Origin: Sneathiella sp.
GTDB lineage: Bacteria > Pseudomonadota > Alphaproteobacteria > Sneathiellales > Sneathiellaceae
Assembly (NCBI GenBank): GCA_002706985.1
Contig: PAKP01000039.1
Coordinates: 1 to 44,219 of the forward strand
Reading direction: 5' to 3'
DNA length: 44,219 nt
Positions 16,269 through 24,414 of this stretch are shown here, piece by piece. The translations under genes were made by a program, and so were the position numbers. Numbering within the stretch: the first letter of the stretch is position 1; every line of letters begins with the position of its first letter. The notes beneath the pieces were generated by a model, which was not told the DNA's origin, searched no databases, and saw nothing but the letters and a program-made list of their open reading frames with translations.

Positions 16269-16913
16269 TCAGCCGAAGTTCATGTCGGCAACGAAAGGGT
16301 TGGTTGCCCGCTCCTGACCGAAGGTCGAGAGATTTCCATGCCCTGGAATGAAAGTGATGTCATCCCCAAGCGGCCAGAGCTTCTCGCGGATTGAGTGCAG
16401 CAAATCCTCATGATTGCCGCGCGGAAAATCTGTCCGGCCGATGGAACCCTGAAACAGAACATCCCCGACAATGGCGACGCGTTCTTTCAGATTGACGAAG
16501 ACCACATGCCCCGGTGTATGGCCCGGGCAATGAACGACCAGAAACTCCTCATTGCCAACGGTGACCGTATCGCCGTCTTCCAGCCAGCGGTCGGGCGTGA
16601 AGGCGAAGGATTCCGGAAAGCCGTAGCGCGCGCATTGCGTCGGCAGCTGGTCAATCCAGAATTTATCGTCTTTATGGGGCCCTTCTATCGGCACATTCAG
16701 CCTGTCATGCAATTCCTTCGTTCCGCCCGCATGATCGAGATGGCCATGGGTTATGAGAATTTTCTCGATCGTCACGCCCTGTTTCTCGGCAGCTTCAATA
16801 ACGCGGTCGAGGTCGCCACCCGGATCGGTGACCGCGCCCTTCATGGTTTCCTCGCACCAGATCAGGCTGCAGTTCTGTGCGAATGGGGTGACGGGAATTA
16901 TTACTGCTTTCAT
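16269..16913 (-). CDS. MBL-fold hydrolase, glyoxalase II-like (YcbL type)
   Basis: The 214-residue product is a single-domain metallo-beta-lactamase-fold hydrolase. Metal ligands are all present: His56, His58, Asp60 and His61 in THGHLDH, His132 in VVHCPGHTPGH, Asp151 in AIVGDVLFQGSIGRTDF, and His192 in FIPGHGNLSTFG. It lacks the C-terminal helical domain of full glyoxalase II, as in the YcbL group, which acts weakly on S-lactoylglutathione or related thioesters. Its stop lies one base from the convergent dehydratase stop. HerA-like and LysR genes lie upstream on the same strand, 50 bases away, but a functional link is not evident. Confidence 0.93.
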   Translation of the reverse strand: MKAVIIPVTPFAQNCSLIWCEETMKGAVTDPGGDLDRVIEAAEKQGVTIEKILITHGHLDHAGGTKELHDRLNVPIEGPHKDDKFWIDQLPTQCARYGFPESFAFTPDRWLEDGDTVTVGNEEFLVVHCPGHTPGHVVFVNLKERVAIVGDVLFQGSIGRTDFPRGNHEDLLHSIREKLWPLGDDITFIPGHGNLSTFGQERATNPFVADMNFG

Positions 16914-16963
16914 AAAATATCGAAGCGTCGGGTCGCTCCGTCCTTTGTTCGTAATCTATGCTG

Positions 16964-18448
16964 TCAGCGTTTCAAGGCGCCGAGAATACCACGAAGCAGC
17001 GCTTTGGCAATGGTGCGTCCGATGGATGAGCTAACGGCGCGGGTCAATGACTTGATGGCGGCCTCGCCAACGCTTTGGCGATTGGAGGCTTTCCGTTTCG
17101 GCTCCGGGGTGCTTTCCTGTTCTTTGGCGGCGGCCTTCGCCGCCTTTTCTGCACGTTCCTGCAGAATTTCATAGGCGGACTGATTATCAATCGCCTCATC
17201 ATATTTATCCGCAAGATCGCTTTCCGTCGGGATACTTTTCCGGACGGTATTACTGATCGGACCGAGTTTGGACGAAGGTGGCCGGATCAGGGTCCGCTCC
17301 ACTATCGATGGTTCGCCCTTGTTCTCCAGCGTAGAGACCAGTGCCTCCCCGACGCCGAGGGTGGTGATGACATCCTCGACATCAAATTTTGGGTTGGGGC
17401 GGTAGGTTTGCGCGGCAAGCCGGATTGCCTTCTGTTGCTTCGGAGTAAAGGCGCGCAGCGCATGCTGGATACGATTTCCAAGCTGGCCCAGCACCGATTC
17501 CGGAATATCGTCCGGGCTTTGGGTAACAAAAAATATCCCAACCCCCTTGGACCGGATGAGGCGGACCACCTGTTCAACCTTTTCCAGAAGCGCTTTCGGG
17601 GCATCATCAAAGAGCAGATGGGCTTCATCGAAGAAAAAGACGAGCTTGGGGCGATCCGGGTCACCGGCTTCAGGCAGTTCCTCGAACAATTCGGACAACA
17701 TCCAGAGGAGGAATGTGCCATAAAGCCGCGGGGAGTTCATCAGCTTGTCGGCGGCAAGAATATTCACCATGCCGCGTCCGTCTTTATCGATGCGCATGAA
17801 GTCGTGTAAATCAAGGGCCGGTTCGCCAAAGAACTTGTCGGCGCCCTGATCTTCAAGACGTAGCAGTGCGCGCTGGATCGCGCCAACCGATTGCGGTGAG
17901 ACATTACCGTAAATCGCCGATATCTCGGCTCTCTGGTCATTCACGACCCCCAGAAGCGAGCGTAAATCCTTGAGGTCAAGCAATAGAAGGCCCTGTTCAT
18001 CGGCAACCCGGAAGGCAATATTCATAACGCCTTCCTGTGTATCGTTGAGCTCCAGCATACGTGAGAGAAGCAGCGGGCCGATTTCGGAGATTGTCGTGCG
18101 GACGGGATGGCCCTGCTCTCCAAACAAATCCCAGAAAACGGCCGGAAAGGCGGCACCCTCATATTCGTCCGTGAAACCGATGGCGCCCGCCCGCTTGGTC
18201 AGGAAGTCTTGCATTTCTGAAGTGCGGGCGAGTCCGGAGAGATCTCCCTTCGCGTCGGCGAGGAAGACCGGGACGCCTGCAGCCGAAAAGCCTTCCGTCA
18301 GCACCTGCAAAGTGACGGTCTTTCCGGTACCCGTTGCGCCGGCGATCAGACCGTGCCGATTCCCCCATTTCAGCGGCAGATATTGATTATCGCCCGTTCC
18401 ATCATCACTCTTGCCAAGGAAAATTCCATCGTTTGTCAAACAGGTCAT
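16964..18448 (-). CDS. HerA-like ATPase, DUF853 (YjgR family)
   Basis: The 494-residue product is a P-loop ATPase of the FtsK/HerA clan. Walker A is GATGTGKT (37-44) and Walker B is [12 protein letters not shown] with Asp274-Glu275. [21 protein letters not shown] is the sensor and arginine-finger region usual for the YjgR/DUF853 group. The C terminus has a charged, probably coiled linker rich in Ala, Lys and Glu ([13 protein letters not shown]) and a hydrophobic basic end ([17 protein letters not shown]), possibly membrane-associated. The role of the family is not settled; DNA translocation has been proposed by homology. No NurA nuclease partner lies next to it, which sets it apart from the archaeal repair operon. 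Confidence 0.92.
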   Translation of the reverse strand: MTCLTNDGIFLGKSDDGTGDNQYLPLKWGNRHGLIAGATGTGKTVTLQVLTEGFSAAGVPVFLADAKGDLSGLARTSEMQDFLTKRAGAIGFTDEYEGAAFPAVFWDLFGEQGHPVRTTISEIGPLLLSRMLELNDTQEGVMNIAFRVADEQGLLLLDLKDLRSLLGVVNDQRAEISAIYGNVSPQSVGAIQRALLRLEDQGADKFFGEPALDLHDFMRIDKDGRGMVNILAADKLMNSPRLYGTFLLWMLSELFEELPEAGDPDRPKLVFFFDEAHLLFDDAPKALLEKVEQVVRLIRSKGVGIFFVTQSPDDIPESVLGQLGNRIQHALRAFTPKQQKAIRLAAQTYRPNPKFDVEDVITTLGVGEALVSTLENKGEPSIVERTLIRPPSSKLGPISNTVRKSIPTESDLADKYDEAIDNQSAYEILQERAEKAAKAAAKEQESTPEPKRKASNRQSVGEAAIKSLTRAVSSSIGRTIAKALLRGILGALKR

Positions 18449-18502
18449 GATCGCAAAAATCCTTAATCCGGTGGAAGGCGGGTCAGTCGAAGATAAGAAA
18501 TT

Positions 18503-19390
18503 TTATACCGGTTGTCCTGCGGCCTCAAGCATCCATTCTCTGACGGCGACAAGCTTGGGGCGCGTGGATTTTCGCGCTGCCGAAACAATCTGAAAAGGAG
18601 CGCGGGATCGGCGGACCACATCGAACAGCTTCACAAGCTGGCCGCCATTTATTGCCTCGCGAACAAGGCCGTCAATTCCGATGGCGACACCCAGGCCGTT
18701 TTCCGCAGCATGCAAGGCCATGTTGGCGCTTTCAAAATGAAGTCCCTGGCTGGAATCAATATCATGGATTCCCGCTTCGGCGAGCCAGCGGGGCCAATCT
18801 GTCGGACGCGGGCTTTCATGCAGGAAGACAGCCTTTTTAAGATCTTCGGGTTGTTTGAATCTCCGGGCCATGTCGGGGCTGCAGACCGGATAGGTGTCAA
18901 CCTCAAGCAGTTTATCGATCCGCATGCCGGTCTGTGTCGTTCCCTCTGGCAAGACCTGGATGGAAAGATCGAAATCATCCCGCTCAAAGTCCGCCGGGTT
19001 GAGTGACGTGATCAATTGGACATCAATATCCGGGTGGTGTTCATAGAGGTCCGCCCATCGTGGAATCAGCCAGCGCAGGGCAAATGTCGGGTAGGCACAG
19101 ATGGAAACCGCATTGCGGCGGGTCTCGCTGCGGAGGCGGGCCGATGCCGCGGCGATTTTTTCCAGTGGCAAGGTTATTTCCGCGAGATACTGCCGACCCA
19201 CCGCGGTAAGCTCAATCCGCTTGTGATGACGATGAAATAGCGTCTTTCCAAGATACTGTTCTAGCGTCTGAATCTGGCGGCTGACCGCTCCCGGCGTGAC
19301 GCCAAGTTCCTCCGCTGCTTGATTGAAGCTCAAATAACGGCAGGCAGCCTCAAATGCCCTGAGGCCAGATGTAGAGGGAATGTGCAGCAT
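18503..19390 (-). CDS. LysR-family transcriptional regulator (GcvA-like)
   Basis: The 295-residue product has an N-terminal winged helix-turn-helix (LSFNQAAEELGVTPGAVSRQ, about 20-39), followed by the linker helix and a periplasmic-binding-like effector domain. LRAFEAACRYLSF near the start and NAVSICAYPTFALRWLIPRW in the effector domain are typical of the GcvA/AmpR subgroup. It is transcribed away from the two acyl-CoA dehydrogenases, with 124 bases between, and the gap holds a T-N11-A inverted repeat. LysR regulators usually control the divergent gene, so the dehydrogenase pair is the likely target and the inducer may be an acyl-CoA or related acid. The start is the only well-placed ATG. Confidence 0.92.
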   Translation of the reverse strand: MLHIPSTSGLRAFEAACRYLSFNQAAEELGVTPGAVSRQIQTLEQYLGKTLFHRHHKRIELTAVGRQYLAEITLPLEKIAAASARLRSETRRNAVSICAYPTFALRWLIPRWADLYEHHPDIDVQLITSLNPADFERDDFDLSIQVLPEGTTQTGMRIDKLLEVDTYPVCSPDMARRFKQPEDLKKAVFLHESPRPTDWPRWLAEAGIHDIDSSQGLHFESANMALHAAENGLGVAIGIDGLVREAINGGQLVKLFDVVRRSRAPFQIVSAARKSTRPKLVAVREWMLEAAGQPV

Positions 19391-19406
19391 TTATCTCACA
19401 ATCTTG

Positions 19407-19423
19407 ATTGATATTTTGTCAAT
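19407..19423 (+). promoter_or_regulatory. candidate LysR operator between the regulator and the acyl-CoA dehydrogenases
   Basis: ATTGA (19407-19411) and TCAAT (19419-19423) form an inverted repeat with a 7-base spacer and contain T-N11-A (T19409 to A19421), the core of LysR-type binding sites. It lies 17 bases before the LysR start and about 90 bases before the first dehydrogenase, a usual position for autoregulation plus divergent activation. Confidence 0.5.
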
Positions 19424-19514
19424 TATACTATGCTGAATTATCGATTGTCCATGATCTTCGTAATGCGCATTATAGGGACATAAACAAACGGCCAAGGGAA
19501 TATGCGGGGTTGAT

Positions 19515-21302
19515 ATGACATTTTTACATAAAAAGCAGGAATTCAAGCCACAGGAGCTTTCTGACTATATCGCGCCGGATTGCCACGGCCTCAACTTCTA
19601 TGAGATTGATACGTCGTTGCAGGATTTGTTGCATTGCTACATGCCGGATGATCTGCGGCAGCATCTGGAGCCGCATTATCGTCGGCTTGGTGAACTTTCC
19701 GGCAATCAAATCGATGACTGGTCTCGCGATTCCGATCGCCATATACCGGTCCTGCATTCACGGGACGCTCGGGGGCGCAATGAAGACTGGATCGAGTTTC
19801 ACCCATCATACCGCAAGATGGAGGATGTGGCCTTCAAGGATTTCGGTTTTCACAGAATGTCCCATCGCGAAGGCGTCTTTGGCTGGTCTGGCAAAGTCCC
19901 GCCGCTTGGCAAATATGTTTTCCAGTATCTTTTCGGTCAGTCGGAGTTCGGTCAGCTCTGCCCGATTTCAGCGACCGAGACCTCTGCGATGCTCATTGAG
20001 CGCTATGCAGATGAAGAGACCAAGGAGAAACTTCTTGAGCGAATGTTCAGCCAGGACATGGATCAAATCCTGAAGGGCGCGCAGTTCATGACCGAGAAGA
20101 CCGGCGGTTCCGATGTCTCGAACATCGAGCTGCAGGCCCGTTTTGAAGACGGGAATTGGAGACTTTACGGTGAAAAATGGTTCTGCTCTTGCGCGGATGG
20201 GGATGTCGCCCTGCTGCTGGCGCGGCCGGAGGGCGCACCGGAGGGCAACAGCGGTCTTGCGTTGTTCGCGATGCCCCGCAAGCTGGAGGATGGAAGCCGG
20301 AACCCGTACCGGATCGTCCGGTTGAAAGACAAGCTCGGCACAAAATCGATGGCGTCGGGAGAAATCATCTTTGAGGGCGCGGTTGCTTACCCGCTCGGAA
20401 AAGTCGGCGCCCATCCTAATCAGGGTCTCAAACTGATGATGGATCAGGTTAATTTTTCCCGCCTTTCCCATGGCGTGCGGGGAGCAGCAATGATGCGCCG
20501 CTGCCTGAACGAGGCCTTGACGGTTGCCAACTATCGTAAGGCTTTCGGGGAAACGATCATCGATAAACCGCTGTTGCGGCGGCAGCTAATGAAACTGATG
20601 GTGCCGACGGAACAAGCACTGTCCATGTTTATGTATGTTGCGGTCAACCTTGCAAAGGGCGAAGCCGGAGATGAAGCGGCGGCGAAACGTACCCGTATTC
20701 TGACACCGCTTCTGAAATTCCGGACAGCTCGAGACAATATCCGTGTTGCAACCGGTGCAATGGAAGTGCGTGGCGGCAACGGATATATTGAGGATTGGGT
20801 AAATCCACGTCTTGTCCGGGACGCGCATCTCGGGGTCCTGTGGGAAGGAACTTCGAATATCAATTCCCTCGATGTGACGACCCGTGCGATTGCCCGCGCC
20901 GGAGCGCATGAGGATCTTGGCGAGGATCTGACACGCCAGATCGAGTCAAACGGTTCTCTGCCCGGTCAGTATGCCGGACAGCTGAAGGGGCTGGTGGATC
21001 AATCGGTTAAATTCGCGGAAGAAGTCGCGCGTCAGGGCAAGGAAACACATGCCCGTAAGGCGGCCAGTGCGCTTTATCATGCGACGACGGCGACCCTGAT
21101 GGCGAACGAAGGGGCAGAGCTTGGCGCAGCTGGCCGGGATGCACGGCGGTTACTCTTGTCCAGGATGATTGTTGATCACAAGCTCGTCGCCGGTAATCCA
21201 CTGTCAATTGAAAGCGGTGAATTTGCCGATGTCGCAACGGATGCCCTGTTAAGTGATGCACCGGTGAGCCTGGAAGAGGCGAACCGCATCCTGACCCTTT
21301 AG
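19515..21302 (+). CDS. AidB-like acyl-CoA dehydrogenase, copy 1
   Basis: The 595-residue product is a flavin acyl-CoA dehydrogenase of the long type, related to AidB. FAD and substrate motifs are present: CPISATETSAML, QFMTEKTGGSDVSN, KWFCSCADGDVALLLARPEG, then the family stretch RIVRLKDKLGTKSMASGEI. The C-terminal dehydrogenase domain carries SRLSHGVRGAAMMRRCLNEA and VRGGNGYIEDWVNPRLVRDA, with WEGTSNINSLD closing the FAD site. The tail of about 130 residues beyond that is typical of the AidB branch. Its substrate is unknown. It forms an operon with a second copy 48 bases downstream and is divergent from a LysR gene. AidB itself binds DNA in alkylation stress, but an acyl-CoA substrate is more likely here given the duplication and regulator. 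Confidence 0.9.
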   Translation: MTFLHKKQEFKPQELSDYIAPDCHGLNFYEIDTSLQDLLHCYMPDDLRQHLEPHYRRLGELSGNQIDDWSRDSDRHIPVLHSRDARGRNEDWIEFHPSYRKMEDVAFKDFGFHRMSHREGVFGWSGKVPPLGKYVFQYLFGQSEFGQLCPISATETSAMLIERYADEETKEKLLERMFSQDMDQILKGAQFMTEKTGGSDVSNIELQARFEDGNWRLYGEKWFCSCADGDVALLLARPEGAPEGNSGLALFAMPRKLEDGSRNPYRIVRLKDKLGTKSMASGEIIFEGAVAYPLGKVGAHPNQGLKLMMDQVNFSRLSHGVRGAAMMRRCLNEALTVANYRKAFGETIIDKPLLRRQLMKLMVPTEQALSMFMYVAVNLAKGEAGDEAAAKRTRILTPLLKFRTARDNIRVATGAMEVRGGNGYIEDWVNPRLVRDAHLGVLWEGTSNINSLDVTTRAIARAGAHEDLGEDLTRQIESNGSLPGQYAGQLKGLVDQSVKFAEEVARQGKETHARKAASALYHATTATLMANEGAELGAAGRDARRLLLSRMIVDHKLVAGNPLSIESGEFADVATDALLSDAPVSLEEANRILTL

Positions 21303-21350
21303 GACATCCACAAGCTGAATAATTGCAGGATACCTGCAGGAGACAAGATC

Positions 21351-23138
21351 ATGAATATGAACCTCAACATCAAGAAAAGGGAGGAGCGGAAGCTCGAGGA
21401 CTGGCTCGCCCAGGATTGCCACGGCCTTAACTTTTTTGAAATCGACAACAACCTTCAGGATCTGTTGACGCTTTATCTGCCGGAAGATTTACGCACGCAT
21501 ATGATCCCGGTCTATCAGCGACTGGGAGAAATTGCAGGTAACCGGCTTGATGATCTGGCGCGGCTTTGTGACCGTCATGCGCCGGTGCTGCACCCAAGGG
21601 ACGCACGCGGTCGCAACCGGGACTGGATCGAGTTTCATCCGGCCTATCGGGAAATGGAGAAAATCGGCTACGGAGATTTCGGGATACATTGCATGTCGCG
21701 TAAAGCAGGCGTGCATGGCTGGCCCGAGAAAATCCCGCCGATGGCGAAATATGTCTTCCAGTATCTCTTCACTCAGTCTGAATTCGGCCTGATGTGTCCG
21801 ATTTCCGTGACAGACACTTCTGCCATGCTGCTTGAGCGCTATGGTCCGGAAATCGCGAAGGAAAAATATCTCGCCAGAATGCACAGCCAGGATATGGATG
21901 AAATATATATGGGCGGGCAGTTCATGACCGAGAAGATCGGCGGTTCTGAAGTCGCCAACCTGGCCGTGACAGCGCGGGAAGAAAATGGCGAATGGCGTCT
22001 GTATGGCGACAAGTGGTTCTGTTCCTGTGCGGATGCAGAAGTCTGCCTGGTCCTCGCGCGGCCGGAAGGGGCACCGGAAGGTAATGCCGGTCTCGCGATT
22101 TTTGCCGTACCGCGTCACCTTGATGATGGCGAGCGGAATAATTACCGCATCGTGCGCCTGAAAGACAAAATGGGAACGAAATCCATGGCGTCGGGCGAGA
22201 TTATATTCAATGGCGCTCTCTGCTATCCGTTTGGCGATGTCGGGGCAAAGCGGAATCCCGGCCTTCGCCAGATGATGGATCAGGTGAGCATGTCCCGGCT
22301 GTCTCACGGAGTGCGAGCGGCCGGCATGATGCGGCGCTGTCTGAATGAAGCCATGGTGTCTTCAAGATCCCGCGATGTCTTTGGCGAACCGATTATCAAC
22401 AAGCCGCTGTTACGGCGTCAGCTTTTAAAACTCATGGTGCCGACGGAGCAGGCGCTGTCCATGGTCATGCATGTTGCGTCCGTCCTTCACAAGGCGGAGA
22501 GCGGCGATAAGGATGCGGAAAAGCTCAATCGGATTTTGACGCCTCTGGTCAAATTCCGTGCTTGCCGGGATAACGTCACGGTCGCGACCGGGGCGCTGGA
22601 AGTGCGAGGCGGCAACGGCTTTATCGAGGACTGGGTCAACTCCCGGCTTGTCCGGGATGCCCATACGGGTCTTCTCTGGGAAGGAACGTCGAATATCAAT
22701 GCGCTGGATATTACAACCCGAGCAATCGCCAGTGTTGGCGCGCATGAAAGCCTCGCGGATGATCTCAAGGACCGGTTGCAGGACGCGACGGACCTCCCCG
22801 GCCAGTTCGCAGGTGAGCTCTCCGGCCTCGTGGATAGGGCGAAGAAATTTGCTGAAGATATCGCGGCGAGCGGAAATGAAACGCAGGCGCGGCAGGCAGC
22901 TGATGCGCTATATCATGTCACCACGGCAACCCTGCTTGCGACAGAAGGGGAGGCGCTTGGCAAAGCGGGCGGAGATGCCCGGCGAATGCTCCTGTCCCGT
23001 CTGGTGATGGATACAAGGCTGCGACCGCATGATCCGCTCAGCAATGGTGATGGGCGCTTTGAAATAGAGGCAGGAAACTATCTTCTCGATGATAAGCCTG
23101 TTCCGCTGGAGGCGGCGGCGGACCTGTTACGAATCTAA
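21351..23138 (+). CDS. AidB-like acyl-CoA dehydrogenase, copy 2 (tandem paralogue)
   Basis: This product also has 595 residues and aligns with copy 1 end to end, with well over half of the residues the same by eye and almost no gaps except at the very start. Motifs repeat as CPISVTDTSAML, QFMTEKIGGSEVAN, KWFCSCADAEVCLVLARPEG, RIVRLKDKMGTKSMASGEI, VRGGNGFIEDWVNSRLVRDA and WEGTSNINALD. Differences cluster in the N terminus, the 160-190 stretch and the C-terminal tail, where substrate or subunit contacts may differ. Equal length and position suggest an old tandem duplication, and the two may form a heteromer or divide substrates by chain length. AGGAGA stands just before the ATG. A terminator follows. 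Confidence 0.9.
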   Translation: MNMNLNIKKREERKLEDWLAQDCHGLNFFEIDNNLQDLLTLYLPEDLRTHMIPVYQRLGEIAGNRLDDLARLCDRHAPVLHPRDARGRNRDWIEFHPAYREMEKIGYGDFGIHCMSRKAGVHGWPEKIPPMAKYVFQYLFTQSEFGLMCPISVTDTSAMLLERYGPEIAKEKYLARMHSQDMDEIYMGGQFMTEKIGGSEVANLAVTAREENGEWRLYGDKWFCSCADAEVCLVLARPEGAPEGNAGLAIFAVPRHLDDGERNNYRIVRLKDKMGTKSMASGEIIFNGALCYPFGDVGAKRNPGLRQMMDQVSMSRLSHGVRAAGMMRRCLNEAMVSSRSRDVFGEPIINKPLLRRQLLKLMVPTEQALSMVMHVASVLHKAESGDKDAEKLNRILTPLVKFRACRDNVTVATGALEVRGGNGFIEDWVNSRLVRDAHTGLLWEGTSNINALDITTRAIASVGAHESLADDLKDRLQDATDLPGQFAGELSGLVDRAKKFAEDIAASGNETQARQAADALYHVTTATLLATEGEALGKAGGDARRMLLSRLVMDTRLRPHDPLSNGDGRFEIEAGNYLLDDKPVPLEAAADLLRI

Positions 23139-23189
23139 GATCGATTAGCACTGGAAAATAATAAGAATAATTGCGAAATCGAAAGCACT

Positions 23190-23228
23190 CCCCGGCCGTG
23201 GCAATTTGTCGCTGCCGGGGATTTTTTA
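23190..23228 (+). terminator. Rho-independent terminator after the acyl-CoA dehydrogenase pair
   Basis: CCCCGGC (23190-23196) pairs with GCCGGGG (23214-23220), the stem being extended by T23189-A23221. It is followed by a T stretch (23222-23227), 52 bases after the second dehydrogenase stop. Confidence 0.85.
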
Positions 23229-23397
23229 TGAAAATCCCTTAAAAACTGCCGAATTTGATAGAGTCGATATAAATTTCCACTAAAATTTTCTGTAGATTCT
23301 CAACCTGCGGCATCTCACCACATGGAGAGGACAATCCAAAAGCCGAATAATGCATTACTAGAGAGATTGTTGACCTTCAAGAAGGAGCAGGTGGAAC

Positions 23398-24198
23398 ATG
23401 TTTGATTCCTTAAAAGCGCGCGATGCGGCACCGACTGAATGCGGTGCCCAAATATTCCGCTTTGATCGACCTGAAAACAATATTCGGACAGCTCGCAACA
23501 GTGCACTGGCCTCTCCTTGCGCTTCCTGCAAGGTTCGCAGCAAGGCTGTTTGTGCCGGATTGAATGACGAAGAGATGGAGGAATTCTCCCGGAATATTCA
23601 TACGCGGTTGGTGAAAGCCGGAAAGGCTGTCTACCGGGAGTCCGAAGCGGCAGATAATTTATTTACTGTTGTGTCGGGCGAAGTTCGGCTTGCGAACCTT
23701 TTGGGAGATGGCCGGCGTCAACTTACAGCATTCAAGTCAGCGGGTGATTTGCTGGGTGAAAATAAAAAAGGTTTCTATCAATCGGACGCAGAAGCGGTGT
23801 GCGACACAATCGTGTGCCAAATTCCATTAAGTTTAATGGAAAAGTACTCGAATGATGTCCCTGCAATGTATGCCTCTATTGCGACGAAAGCGCAGGAGGA
23901 GTTGTGCGAGTTGCGGCATCATGCGGTTCTGCTGGGGCGCAAAACACCGCTCGAGAAAGTCGCTACTTTTCTTGTCGATCGGATAGATAAGTTTGACAGT
24001 AAACCCGAGAATCAGGCTGCGATCGAACTGACGATGGGAAGGGGCGATGTGGCGGACTTTCTGGGTCTGACCATTGAAACGGTCAGCCGTACCATCACAA
24101 AACTAAAAAATATGGGGTTGTTGCTGGTGCCAAACCCCCACCACCTTGTGGTTAGGAATTCGGCCCGGTTGAGACGTATTGCTGAAGGCGAAGAGTAA
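23398..24198 (+). CDS. fnrL: FnrL-type Crp/Fnr oxygen-sensing regulator
   Basis: The 266-residue product has a cyclic-nucleotide-binding-like sensor domain and a C-terminal helix-turn-helix. Its N-terminal cysteines, Cys41, Cys44 and Cys52 (CASCKVRSKAVC, C-x2-C-x7-C), together with Cys140 in TIVCQIP at the place of E. coli FNR Cys122, should hold an oxygen-labile [4Fe-4S] cluster. Cys135 is an extra cysteine. The recognition helix DFLGLTIETVSRTITKL has the Glu, Ser and Arg contacts used for TTGAT half sites. This marks it as FnrL/FNR and not FixK, which lacks the cluster. It stands directly before ccoN, whose promoter has a perfect FNR box, so it is the likely activator. No convincing FNR box lies before fnrL itself. 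Confidence 0.93.
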   Translation: MFDSLKARDAAPTECGAQIFRFDRPENNIRTARNSALASPCASCKVRSKAVCAGLNDEEMEEFSRNIHTRLVKAGKAVYRESEAADNLFTVVSGEVRLANLLGDGRRQLTAFKSAGDLLGENKKGFYQSDAEAVCDTIVCQIPLSLMEKYSNDVPAMYASIATKAQEELCELRHHAVLLGRKTPLEKVATFLVDRIDKFDSKPENQAAIELTMGRGDVADFLGLTIETVSRTITKLKNMGLLLVPNPHHLVVRNSARLRRIAEGEE

Positions 24199-24271
24199 GG
24201 TGCGAGGGAATGTGTTTCCTGCTTCTTTCCCTTTAGCTTGCCAGATCAAACGCTAACCTAAGACCATTGCA

Positions 24272-24291
24272 GCATTGATTTAAATCAATGC
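24272..24291 (+). promoter_or_regulatory. FNR/FixK box upstream of ccoN
   Basis: TTGAT-TTAA-ATCAA at 24275-24288 is a perfect consensus site. The symmetry extends to GCATTGATTTAAATCAATGC, a perfect 20 bp palindrome. Its centre lies 133 bases before the ccoN start, so activation from the usual -41.5 position would place the transcript start near 24323 with a leader of about 90 bases. Confidence 0.92.
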
Positions 24292-24414
24292 CCGTGATAG
24301 CAATTTTTACTAGTTTGCAATTTGAGGGGGAGTGCGCTAGGGCACTGCGGCACGAATGTTGCGGCTAATCGTATGCTCACTCCTGGTGTCTAAGTCTAAA
24401 GACGGAACCTGGAT

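Noticed and set aside
16395..17174. 259-codon plus-strand frame across the MBL hydrolase and HerA-like genes
   Set aside because: It is antisense to two genes with complete catalytic motifs and spans their junction; no domain is visible.
23255..23268. Possible FNR box before fnrL (TTGATAGAGTCGAT)
   Set aside because: Only the first half fits TTGAT-N4-ATCAA. The second half has several mismatches, so autoregulation is not supported.
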